Numbered from the stretch's first letter, positions 7,354-16,388 are shown. The stretch is DNA of 64,000 bases from an uncultured Pseudomonadales bacterium (GCA_958296025.1 OY282430.1:248001-312000), one strand, 5' to 3'. Program-made: numbers and translations. Notes: generated by a model from the letters alone, not told the origin.

Positions 7354-8706
7354 ATGGACAATCTGCTGACGCTTGCTGAAAAACTGGAGGCCGGCGAGGT
7401 CCGCAGCGTCGAGCTCGTGGAAGCGGCATTGGCGGCCATTGAGGACCCGCAAGGCGAAGGCCGGCGAGCGTTTGTCTTTGTGGACAAGGACGGGGCGCGG
7501 CAGGCCGCTGAACAGGCGGACCGGCTAAGGCGCTCCGGCCAAGCGCCCTCCCCCTTCTGCGGCATTCCCATCTCCGTCAAGGATCTGTTCGACATCAAGG
7601 GGCAGGTGACGCGGGCCGGCTCGCGGCTGCTGGACGGCAGCCCGCCGGCGGCGGCGGACGCCACCGCGGTCCGGCGGCTGCGCGCCGCCGGCTTCGTGTT
7701 CGTTGGCCGCACCAACATGACGGAGTTCGCCTACTCCGGCTTGGGCCTGAACCCCCACTACGGAACGCCGCTGAACCCCTACGACCGGCCGGCCAAGCGC
7801 ATCCCCGGCGGCTCCTCCTCCGGCGCCGCGGTGTCGGTGGCGGACGGCATGGCGGCGGCGGCCATCGGCACCGACACCGGCGGCTCCTGCCGTATCCCGG
7901 CGGCGATGTGCGGCCTGGTTGGCTACAAGCCAACCGCGTCCCGCATTCCAAGGGACGGGGTGCTGCCACTGTCGGACAGCTTGGACTCCGTCGGCCCCTT
8001 GGCGGCTTCGGTGCATTGCTGCGCCATCCTGGACCGCATCATGAATAGCGCCGGCCCCAACGGGCCGCCGCTGTCGGTGCCCGACCTGCGCGGCCTCGCC
8101 CTCGGCGTTCCCCAGCATTTTGTTCTCAACGACCTCGACGCGGCAGTCGCCGCAACTTTTGAGCGGGCCTTGCGCCGCTTGCGGGCCTTGGGCGTCAAGG
8201 TCATTGACCTCGACTTCAAGGCGCTCGACAACTTACCGAGCATCAACGCCAAGGGCGGCTTCGCCGCCGCCGAGGCGTTCGCATGGCACCGCAACTACCT
8301 AGAGGAACAAGCCGACCTGTACGACCCCCGGGTGAGCGTGCGCATCCTCAAGGGCGCGGAGCAGTCGGCGGCGGACTACATCGAACTGCGGCGCGCCCGT
8401 CAAGCCCTGATTCGGGAGGCGCAAGGCGTCATGGACGGCTTGGCGGCGCTGATCTTTCCCACCGTCCCCATGATTGCGCCGCGCCTGTCGGAACTGGCGG
8501 ACGACAGCGAGTATGCCCGCATGAACGTCTTGGCGCTGCGCAACCCCTCGGTGGCCAACTTCCTCGACACCTGCGCCATCTCCATCCCCATCCACAGTGG
8601 CGATGAGCCGCCGGTGGGCCTGAACATCCTCGGCCACCCAGGCGGGGACGAGGCGCTGCTCGCCCTCGCCGCCGGCCTCGAGCGGGAACTCATCAAGCAA
8701 GTTTGA
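7354..8706 (+). CDS. Amidase-signature family hydrolase
   Basis: A 450-residue amidase with the complete Ser-cisSer-Lys triad: Lys76 in PISVKDLFD, cis-Ser154 in PGGSSSGAA and nucleophile Ser178 in TDTGGSCRIPAAMCG. The 24-residue spacing between the two serines is the family norm. Members hydrolyse amides, or act as GatA when paired with gatB and gatC; no gatB or gatC is nearby, so a free-standing amidase is more likely. The ATG at 7354 gives the usual MDNLLTLAEKLEAGE N-terminus; a TTG at 7339 would add five residues. About 130 bases separate it from the hydrolase upstream. Confidence 0.88.
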   Translation: MDNLLTLAEKLEAGEVRSVELVEAALAAIEDPQGEGRRAFVFVDKDGARQAAEQADRLRRSGQAPSPFCGIPISVKDLFDIKGQVTRAGSRLLDGSPPAAADATAVRRLRAAGFVFVGRTNMTEFAYSGLGLNPHYGTPLNPYDRPAKRIPGGSSSGAAVSVADGMAAAAIGTDTGGSCRIPAAMCGLVGYKPTASRIPRDGVLPLSDSLDSVGPLAASVHCCAILDRIMNSAGPNGPPLSVPDLRGLALGVPQHFVLNDLDAAVAATFERALRRLRALGVKVIDLDFKALDNLPSINAKGGFAAAEAFAWHRNYLEEQADLYDPRVSVRILKGAEQSAADYIELRRARQALIREAQGVMDGLAALIFPTVPMIAPRLSELADDSEYARMNVLALRNPSVANFLDTCAISIPIHSGDEPPVGLNILGHPGGDEALLALAAGLERELIKQV

Positions 8707-8761
8707 CTTGATCAACGGCCATCGGCTAAGAGAGAGGCCCTAGGGGGCCAATAGCCGCCCT

Positions 8762-8780
8762 TGGACCGTCTTTAGGTCCA
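8762..8780 (+). terminator. Hairpin between the amidase and sigma-factor genes
   Basis: TGGACC (8762-8767) pairs with GGTCCA (8775-8780) around a 7-base loop, and a second hairpin GGCCC/GGGCC lies just before it (8736-8749). There is no clear T-run, so termination would be weak or Rho-assisted. It sits between two functionally different blocks, which is where an operon end is expected. Confidence 0.3.
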
Positions 8781-8801
8781 GGCCAGTACGCAAGAATTGG
8801 A

Positions 8802-9362
8802 ATGAAACGGCAAGCGCGGTTTGAAGCGGCCGGCAAAATATCGGCGACGGAAGCAGGGGAGTGGTTCGAACGCTCGCGCTTTCTGATTCGTCAGGCCTTG
8901 GCGCAGCGATTGAACCGCGCGGCGGACATCGACGACCTCGCTCAGGAAGTCTATCTGCGCCTGCTGCGGGTGCCGCGGCCGGACTTGGTGCGCAACCCCC
9001 AAGCCTATCTCTACCGGGTGGCGATCAATGTCGCCGAGGAATGGCGGGCGCGGGCCGCACAATCTTGCGACCACTCCAGCGAAGCGCTGCAAAATCTTTC
9101 GGCGCATGACGACCTTGAGGGGGACGCCAGCCAACACCAGCGGGCGCAAGCAGTCCAGCGAGCGCTGGAAGCCCTGCCGGACGCCAGCCGCACCGCCGTG
9201 GTGCTGCATGTGCGCGACGGCATGACCTACGAAGAAGTGGCGCAGCACATGGGCGTCTCGCGCCGCGCAGTGAAGCGCTACGTCGCCAAGGGCTACGCCG
9301 CGTTGCGCCTCCGTCTCGACGCCTTTGCCAGCGGCAGCGGATTTGCGGACGCCGACCGATGA
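8802..9362 (+). CDS. ECF RNA polymerase sigma factor, FecI-like
   Basis: A 186-residue extracytoplasmic-function sigma factor. Region 2 is seen around ADIDDLAQEVYLRLLRV and RNPQAYLYRVAINVAEEW, and region 4 around MTYEEVAQHMGVSRRAVKRYVAKGYAALR. No region 3 is present, as usual for ECF factors. The stop overlaps the start of a FecR-type anti-sigma gene (ATGA, 9359-9362), followed by a TonB receptor, the standard order for a FecI-FecR-FecA relay in which binding of a ligand outside the cell switches on the receptor operon. It should direct RNA polymerase to the promoter of its own cassette. Confidence 0.9.
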   Translation: MKRQARFEAAGKISATEAGEWFERSRFLIRQALAQRLNRAADIDDLAQEVYLRLLRVPRPDLVRNPQAYLYRVAINVAEEWRARAAQSCDHSSEALQNLSAHDDLEGDASQHQRAQAVQRALEALPDASRTAVVLHVRDGMTYEEVAQHMGVSRRAVKRYVAKGYAALRLRLDAFASGSGFADADR

Positions 9363-10468
9363 CGGACAACAGCGTTCCAATTGAAGTGACGGAAGCTGCG
9401 GCGCATTGGCTCGATCGCTTAGGGTCCGCCCAGGGTTCCGACGGAGCGCCCTCGGCCCGCCTGCGCAACGAATTCGCCGACTGGCTTTTGCGCTCCCCTG
9501 TGCATGTGGCGGAGTTTCTGCGCCTGAGCGCATTGCAGACGGACCTGATTCAGACGCTGCAAGCTCGTCCTGATTGGGACGCGGCCTTGCCGGTGCCTGA
9601 CACCGCCAAGGTTCTCCGCCTGTCCGAACTCGCTCCCGAAAGGCCAAGGCCGTTTGCGCCAAGGGCCGTGAAGACGAGGCGGCGCTGGGCGATGGCGGCC
9701 GCCGCCGCCGGCTTCGCTGCCACTGCTTGGCTGCTGCAATCCACCTTTCGTGCGGACCCGCCCATCGTCGCCACGGCGTTGGGCGAACAGCGCTCCATTC
9801 TATTGGCGGACGGTTCCACCATGACGCTCAACACGAATTCCGCCGCCCGTATCCGCATCACGTCGGAAACTCGGCAGCTTGACCTGCTGCGCGGCGAAAT
9901 GCTGGTGGATGTGGCCAAGGACGCCGCACGGCCCTTTCGTGTGCTCAGCGGAGATTTGGTCGTTGAAGCGGCGGGCACCCGGTTCAACGTCCATCGTCGT
10001 GCGGACGCGACGGTGGTGACAGTCATAGAAGGGCGCGTGTTGCTCGACCGGCGCCTGTCCGAGCGAACGCCAACGTCGGGCATGGTTGCGGATGGCGCCG
10101 GATCTCCGGTCGCCACAGCGACGAAGCGGCTCGAATTGAGTGGCGGCCAGCAAGCCACGGTGCCGGCTGGTGCCAACTCGGTTGAACCCGTACCCGCCAA
10201 CTTGGAGCGGGCCACGGCGTGGACGGAGCGGCGGTTGGTGTTCGAGCACGAAACCGTGGGCGACATTGCCGCGCAGTTCAATCGCTACAACCACTCCCGG
10301 TTGTTGATTGCCGACTTGGGCCTGGCCGGCCGCCAAATCACTGGCGTCTTGGATGTCAACGACCCCGACGCCTTTGTGGCGTTGCTGGAGGAGCTGGACT
10401 CCATTGAAGTGCGGCTGACCTCGGAAGGCCATCGTGAGATCTGGCTTGGGCCGCGGCGCCGGGAATGA
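9359..10468 (+). CDS. FecR-type transmembrane sigma-factor regulator
   Basis: The 369-residue protein begins with a cytoplasmic anti-sigma domain (about 12-60; EAAAHWLDRLGS and FADWLLRSPVHVAEFLRL). One membrane helix follows (about 109-126, WAMAAAAAGFAATAWLL). The periplasmic FecR domain (about 140-250) contains LGEQRSILLADGSTMTLN and LLRGEMLVDVAKD. A C-terminal STN-like DUF4974 domain is seen at about 300-365, with FEHETVGDIAAQFNRYN. It would hold the sigma factor until the receptor's N-terminal STN domain signals occupancy. It overlaps both neighbours by 4 bases, so translation is coupled. Length and domain order are normal. Confidence 0.9.
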   Translation: MTDNSVPIEVTEAAAHWLDRLGSAQGSDGAPSARLRNEFADWLLRSPVHVAEFLRLSALQTDLIQTLQARPDWDAALPVPDTAKVLRLSELAPERPRPFAPRAVKTRRRWAMAAAAAGFAATAWLLQSTFRADPPIVATALGEQRSILLADGSTMTLNTNSAARIRITSETRQLDLLRGEMLVDVAKDAARPFRVLSGDLVVEAAGTRFNVHRRADATVVTVIEGRVLLDRRLSERTPTSGMVADGAGSPVATATKRLELSGGQQATVPAGANSVEPVPANLERATAWTERRLVFEHETVGDIAAQFNRYNHSRLLIADLGLAGRQITGVLDVNDPDAFVALLEELDSIEVRLTSEGHREIWLGPRRRE

Positions 10469-13266
10469 ATGCGTCGCCGCCCTTGAACGGGGGGCCAGAT
10501 CCAAACCTGACCCCATCTTCCTTCTTAAGTCGGAACGAAACCGGCGACGGTTCGGGCGGAAGGCGCAGCGCCTTCGGCGGAGCGCCGGCTGCTCGGGGTG
10601 CCTTGGCGGTCTTCCTGTTCGGCTTGGCAATGGCGGGCGGTGCCGAGTTGCCGGAAGTCGAGGCGGGAACGGCCATGCGCATAGAGCTTGAGGCGCAGCC
10701 CTTGGCGCGGTCGTTGCGCGAGGTGGCCGAGGCGTTCGGTTTGAAGATCGTGTTTTTCAGCGACTTCACGGACGGTTTGCACGCACCTCCCTTGACGGGC
10801 GTTTTTTCGCCTTTGAGGGCCTTTGACGCTTTGCTGGCAGGCACGGCGCTTGAACAGGTTCAGGTCGGCCCTGAGTCGGTCGTGATTCGGCCCAGCGCCG
10901 TCTCGGAAGCAGACGAAAGGAGTGACGCAGTGAAAACCGCAAGAAAAGGCAAGTCCCAAATCGGACAACTGGGAGCGGTCGCGCTCGGCACCGTGCTGGC
11001 CGGGGCGGGGCAAACGCAGGACGCCGCTGTGCCGGACGAAGGCGGCATGGTCATCGAAGAAATCGTGGTGACCGCGCTGAAGCGTGAAACCAACCTGCAG
11101 GAGACGCCCGTTGCTGCAACGGTCTTGGATGGCAGCTACCTGAGCGATTGGGGTCTCAGGGACGTTGAGGAGGTCGGCAACCGCATCGCTGGTTTATCCT
11201 TCGGCGCCCAAAGCCGCGCCACCTCCGTTCTGAGCCTGCGCGGTGCGCCCAGCGCCGGTGGGGCCGGCTTGGACAGCGCTGTCGTGCTGTTCATCGACGA
11301 GGTGTATTACGGCGATCCCTCCTATCCGGTGCTCGACCTGCTCGACCTTGAGCGGCTTGAGGTGCTGCGCGGTCCGCAGGGAACGCTGTTTGGGCGCAAT
11401 GTCGTCGGCGGCGCCCTGAGCTTCGTCACCCAAACCCCGGACGAGAACCCCCGCACGGCTATCGAGGCCACCTACGGCAGTTGGGATCAGATCGTCTTGA
11501 AGGGCATGGTCAGCGGTCCGCTGGCGGACAGCACCTATGGCCAATTGGCCTTCAAGTACGAGGAGTCCGACGGCTGGGCGGAGAACCTGCTCACTGGCAA
11601 TAAGCTAGCCGGGCTGGATTTGCTTTCGGTGCGCGGCAAGTTGCGCCACCAACCGAGCGACCGCTTGGAAATCCAGCTAAGCGCGGATTATTTCACGGAC
11701 CAGTCCGGCGGCTCCCCGTTCTTCGTGCTGGAAGGCTCAAAGGCACCTGCGTTGCAGCCCGGGACGCTGGTCGGTTCCAAAGACAAGACGCAGCTGTCCT
11801 TCGATGGCGGCACCGACCGCAAAGGCGGCGGCGTCAATCTGCGAGCAACCTACGACAGCGAATGGCTTGGGGGCTCGACGCTCACGTCCATCACCGCTTG
11901 GCACAGCAGCGACAGCCTGTCCATAGGTCCCGATCAGCTGCCCGGCTCAAATCCGGCGGTGGGCAACAACCACACCAGCATTCGGGTTGAAAACGACACC
12001 TTCAGCCAAGAGCTTAGGCTGGATGGAGAGCTTGACGCCCTGACTTGGATCGGCGGGCTGTACTACCTGAAAACGGACGCCACGGACACCACCCGGTTCG
12101 GTGTGCGGGCGGACCCCATGTCCTTGATCGCATTCGCAAACACGGATCCGCTGAACTTCTTCGGCATACCCACCCCGCCCGGCACCCTGTTCTCCCCAAC
12201 CAATCCCCTCGGCTTCGACAGCAGCAACCAGACCTCCATTGAGACCGAGAGCTTCGCGGTGTTCGGCCACCTCACCTACGCCGTCTCGGATTGGTCCAAC
12301 CTGACCGGAGGGCTGCGCTGGACCAGCGACAGCAAGGGCGGCTACATCTCCACGGCTGGAGACGTCGGCCCGGCCAATCCCTTCGTCGTGGAAATTTTTA
12401 AGGTCGATGTTGACGATTCCTGGGACGCTGTTTCGGGCCGGGTGACCCTCGACGCATCCTTCGACGACCTTGGCGCATTCGACAACCTGTACGCCTACAC
12501 CTCCTATGCTCGCGGCTTCAAGTCCGGGGGCTTCACCGCCGCGTCGAACTCCGCCACTTCCGCCGACCCCTATGACCCCGAGTACGCGGACAGCTACGAA
12601 GTCGGCGTCAAAACCCGTTTTTGGCAAAGTCGGGCGCAGTTCAACTTGATCTATTTCCACACCAACTACTCCGACTTGCAGGTGGATTTCATCGGCGTGA
12701 CGGAGTCGGGCATTCCGCAAACCTATACGTCCAATGCCGGCAAGGCATCGGTTGACGGCGTTGAGACGGAGTTCACCGCCCTGCTCAGCGAAAACCTGAC
12801 TTTAACCGCCTCCCATTCCTGGATTGATGGTCAGTACGATAAATTCGATCTCGGGTTTGGCGGCGACTTCTCCGGCAACCGCATACAGCAAACCCCAAGG
12901 AACTCCATGAACTTCGACCTGACCTACAGGGTGCCCTTGGGTTCGGGCCAGCTGTCGCTAAACGGCAACTACTCCTACCGTTCGGAGCAGACCTTCGGCC
13001 AGAACGAGGCGGCGGAGACCGAGGTTTTCGGCCTGACGGACTACGCCAACGTCAACGTCACGGTCGCCTACGCGATCAACGGCTGGCGCTTCTCGGTCTG
13101 GGGCAAGAACTTAAGCGATGAGCAGGCGGTGAACACTGCTCTAATCGGGGCTGTCGAACCCTTCGTGCGGAACCCCTTTCTGGACCCGATGAACTTCAGC
13201 TTCACGACGGGCTCCTTGGCGCCGCCGCGCAGCTATGGCGTCACCGTTTCGAAGAGCTGGGAGTAG
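10465..13266 (+). CDS. TonB-dependent receptor with N-terminal STN signalling domain
   Basis: The 933-residue protein has, in order, a polar 40-residue head, a signal-peptide-like helix (44-59), an STN domain (about 72-142), a second signal-peptide-like stretch (156-187), a TonB box EEIVVTA (198-204), a plug (about 208-330, with LRGPQGTLFGRN) and a 22-strand-type barrel ending in SKSW plus Glu. STN domains of such receptors talk to FecR, matching the two coupled genes upstream. The second signal-like stretch begins at an in-frame GTG (10930) that has its own good ribosome binding site, so a shorter receptor without STN may also be made. The imported ligand is unknown; iron chelates are typical for this signalling class. 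Confidence 0.9.
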   Translation: MNASPPLNGGPDPNLTPSSFLSRNETGDGSGGRRSAFGGAPAARGALAVFLFGLAMAGGAELPEVEAGTAMRIELEAQPLARSLREVAEAFGLKIVFFSDFTDGLHAPPLTGVFSPLRAFDALLAGTALEQVQVGPESVVIRPSAVSEADERSDAVKTARKGKSQIGQLGAVALGTVLAGAGQTQDAAVPDEGGMVIEEIVVTALKRETNLQETPVAATVLDGSYLSDWGLRDVEEVGNRIAGLSFGAQSRATSVLSLRGAPSAGGAGLDSAVVLFIDEVYYGDPSYPVLDLLDLERLEVLRGPQGTLFGRNVVGGALSFVTQTPDENPRTAIEATYGSWDQIVLKGMVSGPLADSTYGQLAFKYEESDGWAENLLTGNKLAGLDLLSVRGKLRHQPSDRLEIQLSADYFTDQSGGSPFFVLEGSKAPALQPGTLVGSKDKTQLSFDGGTDRKGGGVNLRATYDSEWLGGSTLTSITAWHSSDSLSIGPDQLPGSNPAVGNNHTSIRVENDTFSQELRLDGELDALTWIGGLYYLKTDATDTTRFGVRADPMSLIAFANTDPLNFFGIPTPPGTLFSPTNPLGFDSSNQTSIETESFAVFGHLTYAVSDWSNLTGGLRWTSDSKGGYISTAGDVGPANPFVVEIFKVDVDDSWDAVSGRVTLDASFDDLGAFDNLYAYTSYARGFKSGGFTAASNSATSADPYDPEYADSYEVGVKTRFWQSRAQFNLIYFHTNYSDLQVDFIGVTESGIPQTYTSNAGKASVDGVETEFTALLSENLTLTASHSWIDGQYDKFDLGFGGDFSGNRIQQTPRNSMNFDLTYRVPLGSGQLSLNGNYSYRSEQTFGQNEAAETEVFGLTDYANVNVTVAYAINGWRFSVWGKNLSDEQAVNTALIGAVEPFVRNPFLDPMNFSFTTGSLAPPRSYGVTVSKSWE
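10916..10932 (+). promoter_or_regulatory. Internal ribosome binding site and GTG start inside the TonB receptor gene
   Basis: AAAGGAG (10916-10922) lies 7 bases before an in-frame GTG (10930-10932, codon 156). Translation from there gives a basic n-region (VKTARKGK), a hydrophobic core (GAVALGTVLAGAG) and a small-residue cleavage area, which is a plausible signal peptide just ahead of the TonB box. The site is seen directly; its use is inferred. Confidence 0.45.
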
Positions 13267-13474
13267 CAGAAGCGCTTCCCGCTTTCTTGGACGAAACAAG
13301 CAAAGGCCCACCGACATGAAGAGTCAAGACCCAACTGCAAGGCGGATGCGCGCTTTAACTCATCTGTTTCCGCAAGCCGCCGGCGGCGCGCTGCAATGCT
13401 GGCGATTCGCGTCTTCGGCCACGAGTGCGCGCCAAGAGCGAACATCTGGCCAAGTTGCTTCCGTCCTCAACGAA

Positions 13475-14836
13475 ATGCGCTGGTTGCGGAATGGAAAGCT
13501 GGCATTGCTTGGCTGGGCGGTTGCTTGGCTGACGGGCGGCCTGGCCGGCGCGGCGAATGCCCAGGAGCCCTCCGCGCAGGCGCCGGGCGCGGCAGTTGCG
13601 GAAGCCGGCGCCGAATCGGCCCTGATGTCCGTGGCGGAATTGGCCGGCTTGGTTGAAATTTGCCGAGTGCCGGACCCCAAAGTCCCTTCCTCCGCCTTCG
13701 CGGTTGAGCGGAGCAAACTGGTGCAAAGGGATGCGGACTATTGGCTGAAGGACTATTCCATGCGTTATCGGTGCAAGGAGGCTTGCGCGGATTGGCGACA
13801 ATGCCAAGTTCCGGCCTATGCTTGGGACAATGGCGACCTCATTTTCCACGGGCGCCAGCCGGATTTGCCCAAGCAGTCCGTTGCCTTCGTGGTGGACGGC
13901 ATGGGCGGACACTTGGCCTACACCACCGATGGCGGCGACAAGACCATTTTCAGTCACGGCGGCGGGGGCGGCATCGGCCATGACCCAAGCGTCGCATTGC
14001 TGGAGCGGCGCAGCGACGTGAACACCATATCGATGAGTTGGGCGATGGGCTACGCGCCGCCGGACATTCCGGGTGCGCCGCCCTTTCCCCTCGCGTGGGG
14101 CTGGTACACGCGCAATTCCGCTGCTGCCGAGCGTGTTCCTAACCTGAACCGGCGCGTCGCCGCGGCAATCAGTTGGAGCCATGAAAACTTGGCGGGGCCC
14201 TCCATTTTCGCCACGCGGGGCTGCAGCATGGGCGCCGTCGCCACCTTTGGCGTCGTGCTGTGGCACGGCTTGGACGACATCATCGACTATCAGGCCTTGG
14301 GCGGCGGGCCGCCGCTGTACGACATCAACGCCGGCTGCGGCCGGCGCACCTACGACCAAGGCTATTGCGACCTGGACGCCAACGTGCCCTGCACGGCGGA
14401 TGCGGACTGCAAGGCCGTATCGACCGCCAGCGTTTGCCGCGTTCCCGAGATGATCCCGGCCGATTGGGCTTACGAGAGCGTCATCAATCACGTCCACGCC
14501 ACCACCGCTTGCCGCATACCGGAAGGCGGAGACCAGCCCTATCCGCCCTTTGATGAGAGCAGCATGATGAGCGCGGACGACGGCGACTGGGACATCGACC
14601 ACTCGGTTGACCTGATCGTTGACGTCGGCCCGGAGTATGACCCGGAGCAGCTAAGCGGCGGCGACGAGCACTGGTCCCTCGGCCACTTCATGTACGCTTT
14701 CAACAGGATGAACATGCAGCCCGGGTCGGACAAGCAGTGGCATGCATTTGCCAACTCGAACCACTGCGAATCCTTCGACAGCCAAGCCGTGATGGACCTC
14801 ATCATGGCCCGCATGGGGCTTGAGGACGTGCGCTAA
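13475..14836 (+). CDS. Secreted alpha/beta-hydrolase-like protein of unknown function
   Basis: From ATG 13475 the 453-residue protein opens with a textbook signal peptide (MRWLRNGK, then a hydrophobic core, then GAANAQ). The body has an elbow-like GCSMG (Ser251 by this start), a strand FVVDGMGGHL that could shape an oxyanion hole, and a C-terminal NHCESF with His430. These look like a serine hydrolase fold, but the family is not recognised. Nine or more cysteines in CKEACADWRQC and CDLDANVPCTADADCK suggest disulfides. The frame is open back to 13235, overlapping the receptor gene; the later start is preferred for its signal peptide, though no strong ribosome binding site precedes it. It probably acts on or releases the ligand taken up by the adjacent TonB receptor. 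Confidence 0.6.
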   Translation: MRWLRNGKLALLGWAVAWLTGGLAGAANAQEPSAQAPGAAVAEAGAESALMSVAELAGLVEICRVPDPKVPSSAFAVERSKLVQRDADYWLKDYSMRYRCKEACADWRQCQVPAYAWDNGDLIFHGRQPDLPKQSVAFVVDGMGGHLAYTTDGGDKTIFSHGGGGGIGHDPSVALLERRSDVNTISMSWAMGYAPPDIPGAPPFPLAWGWYTRNSAAAERVPNLNRRVAAAISWSHENLAGPSIFATRGCSMGAVATFGVVLWHGLDDIIDYQALGGGPPLYDINAGCGRRTYDQGYCDLDANVPCTADADCKAVSTASVCRVPEMIPADWAYESVINHVHATTACRIPEGGDQPYPPFDESSMMSADDGDWDIDHSVDLIVDVGPEYDPEQLSGGDEHWSLGHFMYAFNRMNMQPGSDKQWHAFANSNHCESFDSQAVMDLIMARMGLEDVR

Positions 14837-14984
14837 GCACGATTGCAGCGCCAACGGCGTATCCTGCTAAACATACGCCTGAAGGAGCGGCTTCCAGCTA
14901 TTAGGTTGTTCCCACCGACCGCTGCGCGTAGTTGAAAAAAACTTGACAACGGCCGCCGTGGCAATGTCTCCTGTATGCTCGCAA

Positions 14985-15000
14985 CTATAGGTGCCTATAG
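14985..15000. promoter_or_regulatory. Palindromic operator candidate at the start of the methyltransferase gene
   Basis: CTATAGG-TG-CCTATAG is a perfect 7-bp inverted repeat with a 2-base spacer. It contains the GTG at 14991 and ends 5 bases before an alternative GTG at 15006, so a protein bound here would block transcription start or ribosome access. The methyltransferase itself begins with a helix-turn-helix, making self-repression a reasonable inference. A TTGACA lies upstream at 14943-14948, without a well-spaced -10. Confidence 0.5.
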
Positions 15001-16388
15001 GCAGCGTGAGGCCGTCATTCTCCACCGCACAAGTCGCGGCCCAAGTTGGTGTACACCGCGACACACTCCTGCGCTGGCTGCGCCAAGGCAGCGTGCCGGA
15101 GCCGCAGCGGGATGGCCGCGGCTGGCGAGTTTTTTCCGCTGCTGACGTCCCGCCAATCATGGCGTTCGCCAGAGGCGGCGAAGCCCTTGCCGACGGTGCC
15201 GGCACACCGAATGAAAACGCCGCCGTTGCTAGGCTGCGAGCGATCAATTGGGACTTTCCAGACGCAAAAACAGGGTATCTGACCCATAGCTTGCACCCCT
15301 ATCCCGCCAAGTTCATTCCGCAGATACCCAACGCGCTGATTCAGGAGCTCTCCTCGGTCGGGGACACCATTGCTGATATTTTTTGCGGCAGCGGCACCAC
15401 TTTGGTGGAGGCGTTGCAGTTAAAGCGACACGCCATCGGCATTGACGCCAATCCGTTGGCTACCCTGATTAGCCAAGCGAAGACCACCGCCTTGGACGAA
15501 GCGAATTTCACCGCCCTGTCCGCCCACCAGAATGCTTGCCGACGGTTGGTTCAGTCCATTGATCCGCACATTGGCGACCTGTTTCACGACGGCCGTCCAT
15601 TTCAATCGTCAGCTTGGCGGCCGGCACGGCAAATCTGCGAGTTTTGGTTTGAACCCCATGTTGTTGAAGAGCTCGCCGAACTGCGCCAACTCACTGACGC
15701 AATGCCGGTCGAGGCGGCGAAACGCCTGTGTCAGGCGGCGCTTTCGGCGATCATTGTTGCCGTCTCCAAGCAGGATTCGGACACGAGGTACGTCCGGCGG
15801 GACAAGGCGGTTGCGCCGGCGGACACCCTGCGGCGATACCTGAGCCAACTTGATGCGGCAGCGGTGGCTGTGCGGGAACTCACGGACTTGGTGGAGGACC
15901 GCTTTTCCTGCCAAGTGTTCAACTTGGACGTTTTGGATGCCCCGGATACAGAGGCTTTCGACCTAGTGGTCACCTCGCCGCCTTACCCGAACGCCTACAG
16001 CTACCACCTCTACCACCGCACCCGACTGGCATGGCTGGGGCACGACCCGGACCAGTTCAAGAGGGTTGAAATCGGCAGCCATCGAAAATATAGCGCAACG
16101 GGGCGGAACAGGGCCACCGCCGAAACGTTCCAGCGCGAATTCAAGCAGATTTTTCATTGGCTGCGGGGCCGTCTTCGTCCACGGGGACACGTCTGCCTAG
16201 TGATTGGCGACTCCACCTTGAAGGGCAAGCGCATCGACAACGCATCGCTGGTCGCCGCCGCCGGCGCTGCCGCCGGCTTTAGGGAAACGGCCCGAATCGA
16301 TCGGGCCATCGCGCCAACCCGCAAGGCATTCAATCCCCGAATCGGCAAAATCAAAACCGAAAAGCTGTTGATACTGCGGAAAGCGTGA
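14991..16388 (+). CDS. DNA methyltransferase with N-terminal MerR-like helix-turn-helix
   Basis: The 465-residue protein joins a MerR-type HTH (about 11-52; STAQVAAQVGVHRDTLLRWL, then GRGWRVFSAADV) to an amino-methyltransferase. The S-adenosylmethionine site DIFCGSGTT is at 129-137 and the catalytic TSPPY at 328-332. TSPPY favours N4-cytosine methylation. About 190 residues between the two motifs probably hold target recognition. The start is GTG 14991 or GTG 15006; both keep the HTH. A second methyltransferase follows after 4 bases and an endonuclease faces them, so this is one half of a modification pair for an asymmetric site. The HTH may let it control its own operon through the palindrome at the start. 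Confidence 0.88.
   Translation: MPIGSVRPSFSTAQVAAQVGVHRDTLLRWLRQGSVPEPQRDGRGWRVFSAADVPPIMAFARGGEALADGAGTPNENAAVARLRAINWDFPDAKTGYLTHSLHPYPAKFIPQIPNALIQELSSVGDTIADIFCGSGTTLVEALQLKRHAIGIDANPLATLISQAKTTALDEANFTALSAHQNACRRLVQSIDPHIGDLFHDGRPFQSSAWRPARQICEFWFEPHVVEELAELRQLTDAMPVEAAKRLCQAALSAIIVAVSKQDSDTRYVRRDKAVAPADTLRRYLSQLDAAAVAVRELTDLVEDRFSCQVFNLDVLDAPDTEAFDLVVTSPPYPNAYSYHLYHRTRLAWLGHDPDQFKRVEIGSHRKYSATGRNRATAETFQREFKQIFHWLRGRLRPRGHVCLVIGDSTLKGKRIDNASLVAAAGAAAGFRETARIDRAIAPTRKAFNPRIGKIKTEKLLILRKA

Noticed and set aside
10484-10530. Transposon-end-like GGGGCCAG...TGACCCC stretch at the start of the TonB receptor gene
   Set aside because: Resembles dispersed repeat fragments seen in many genomes, but a single short copy inside a frame is not enough to call a mobile element.
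11947-12720. 257-codon minus-strand frame inside the TonB receptor gene
   Set aside because: Antisense to conserved barrel strands; no motif.
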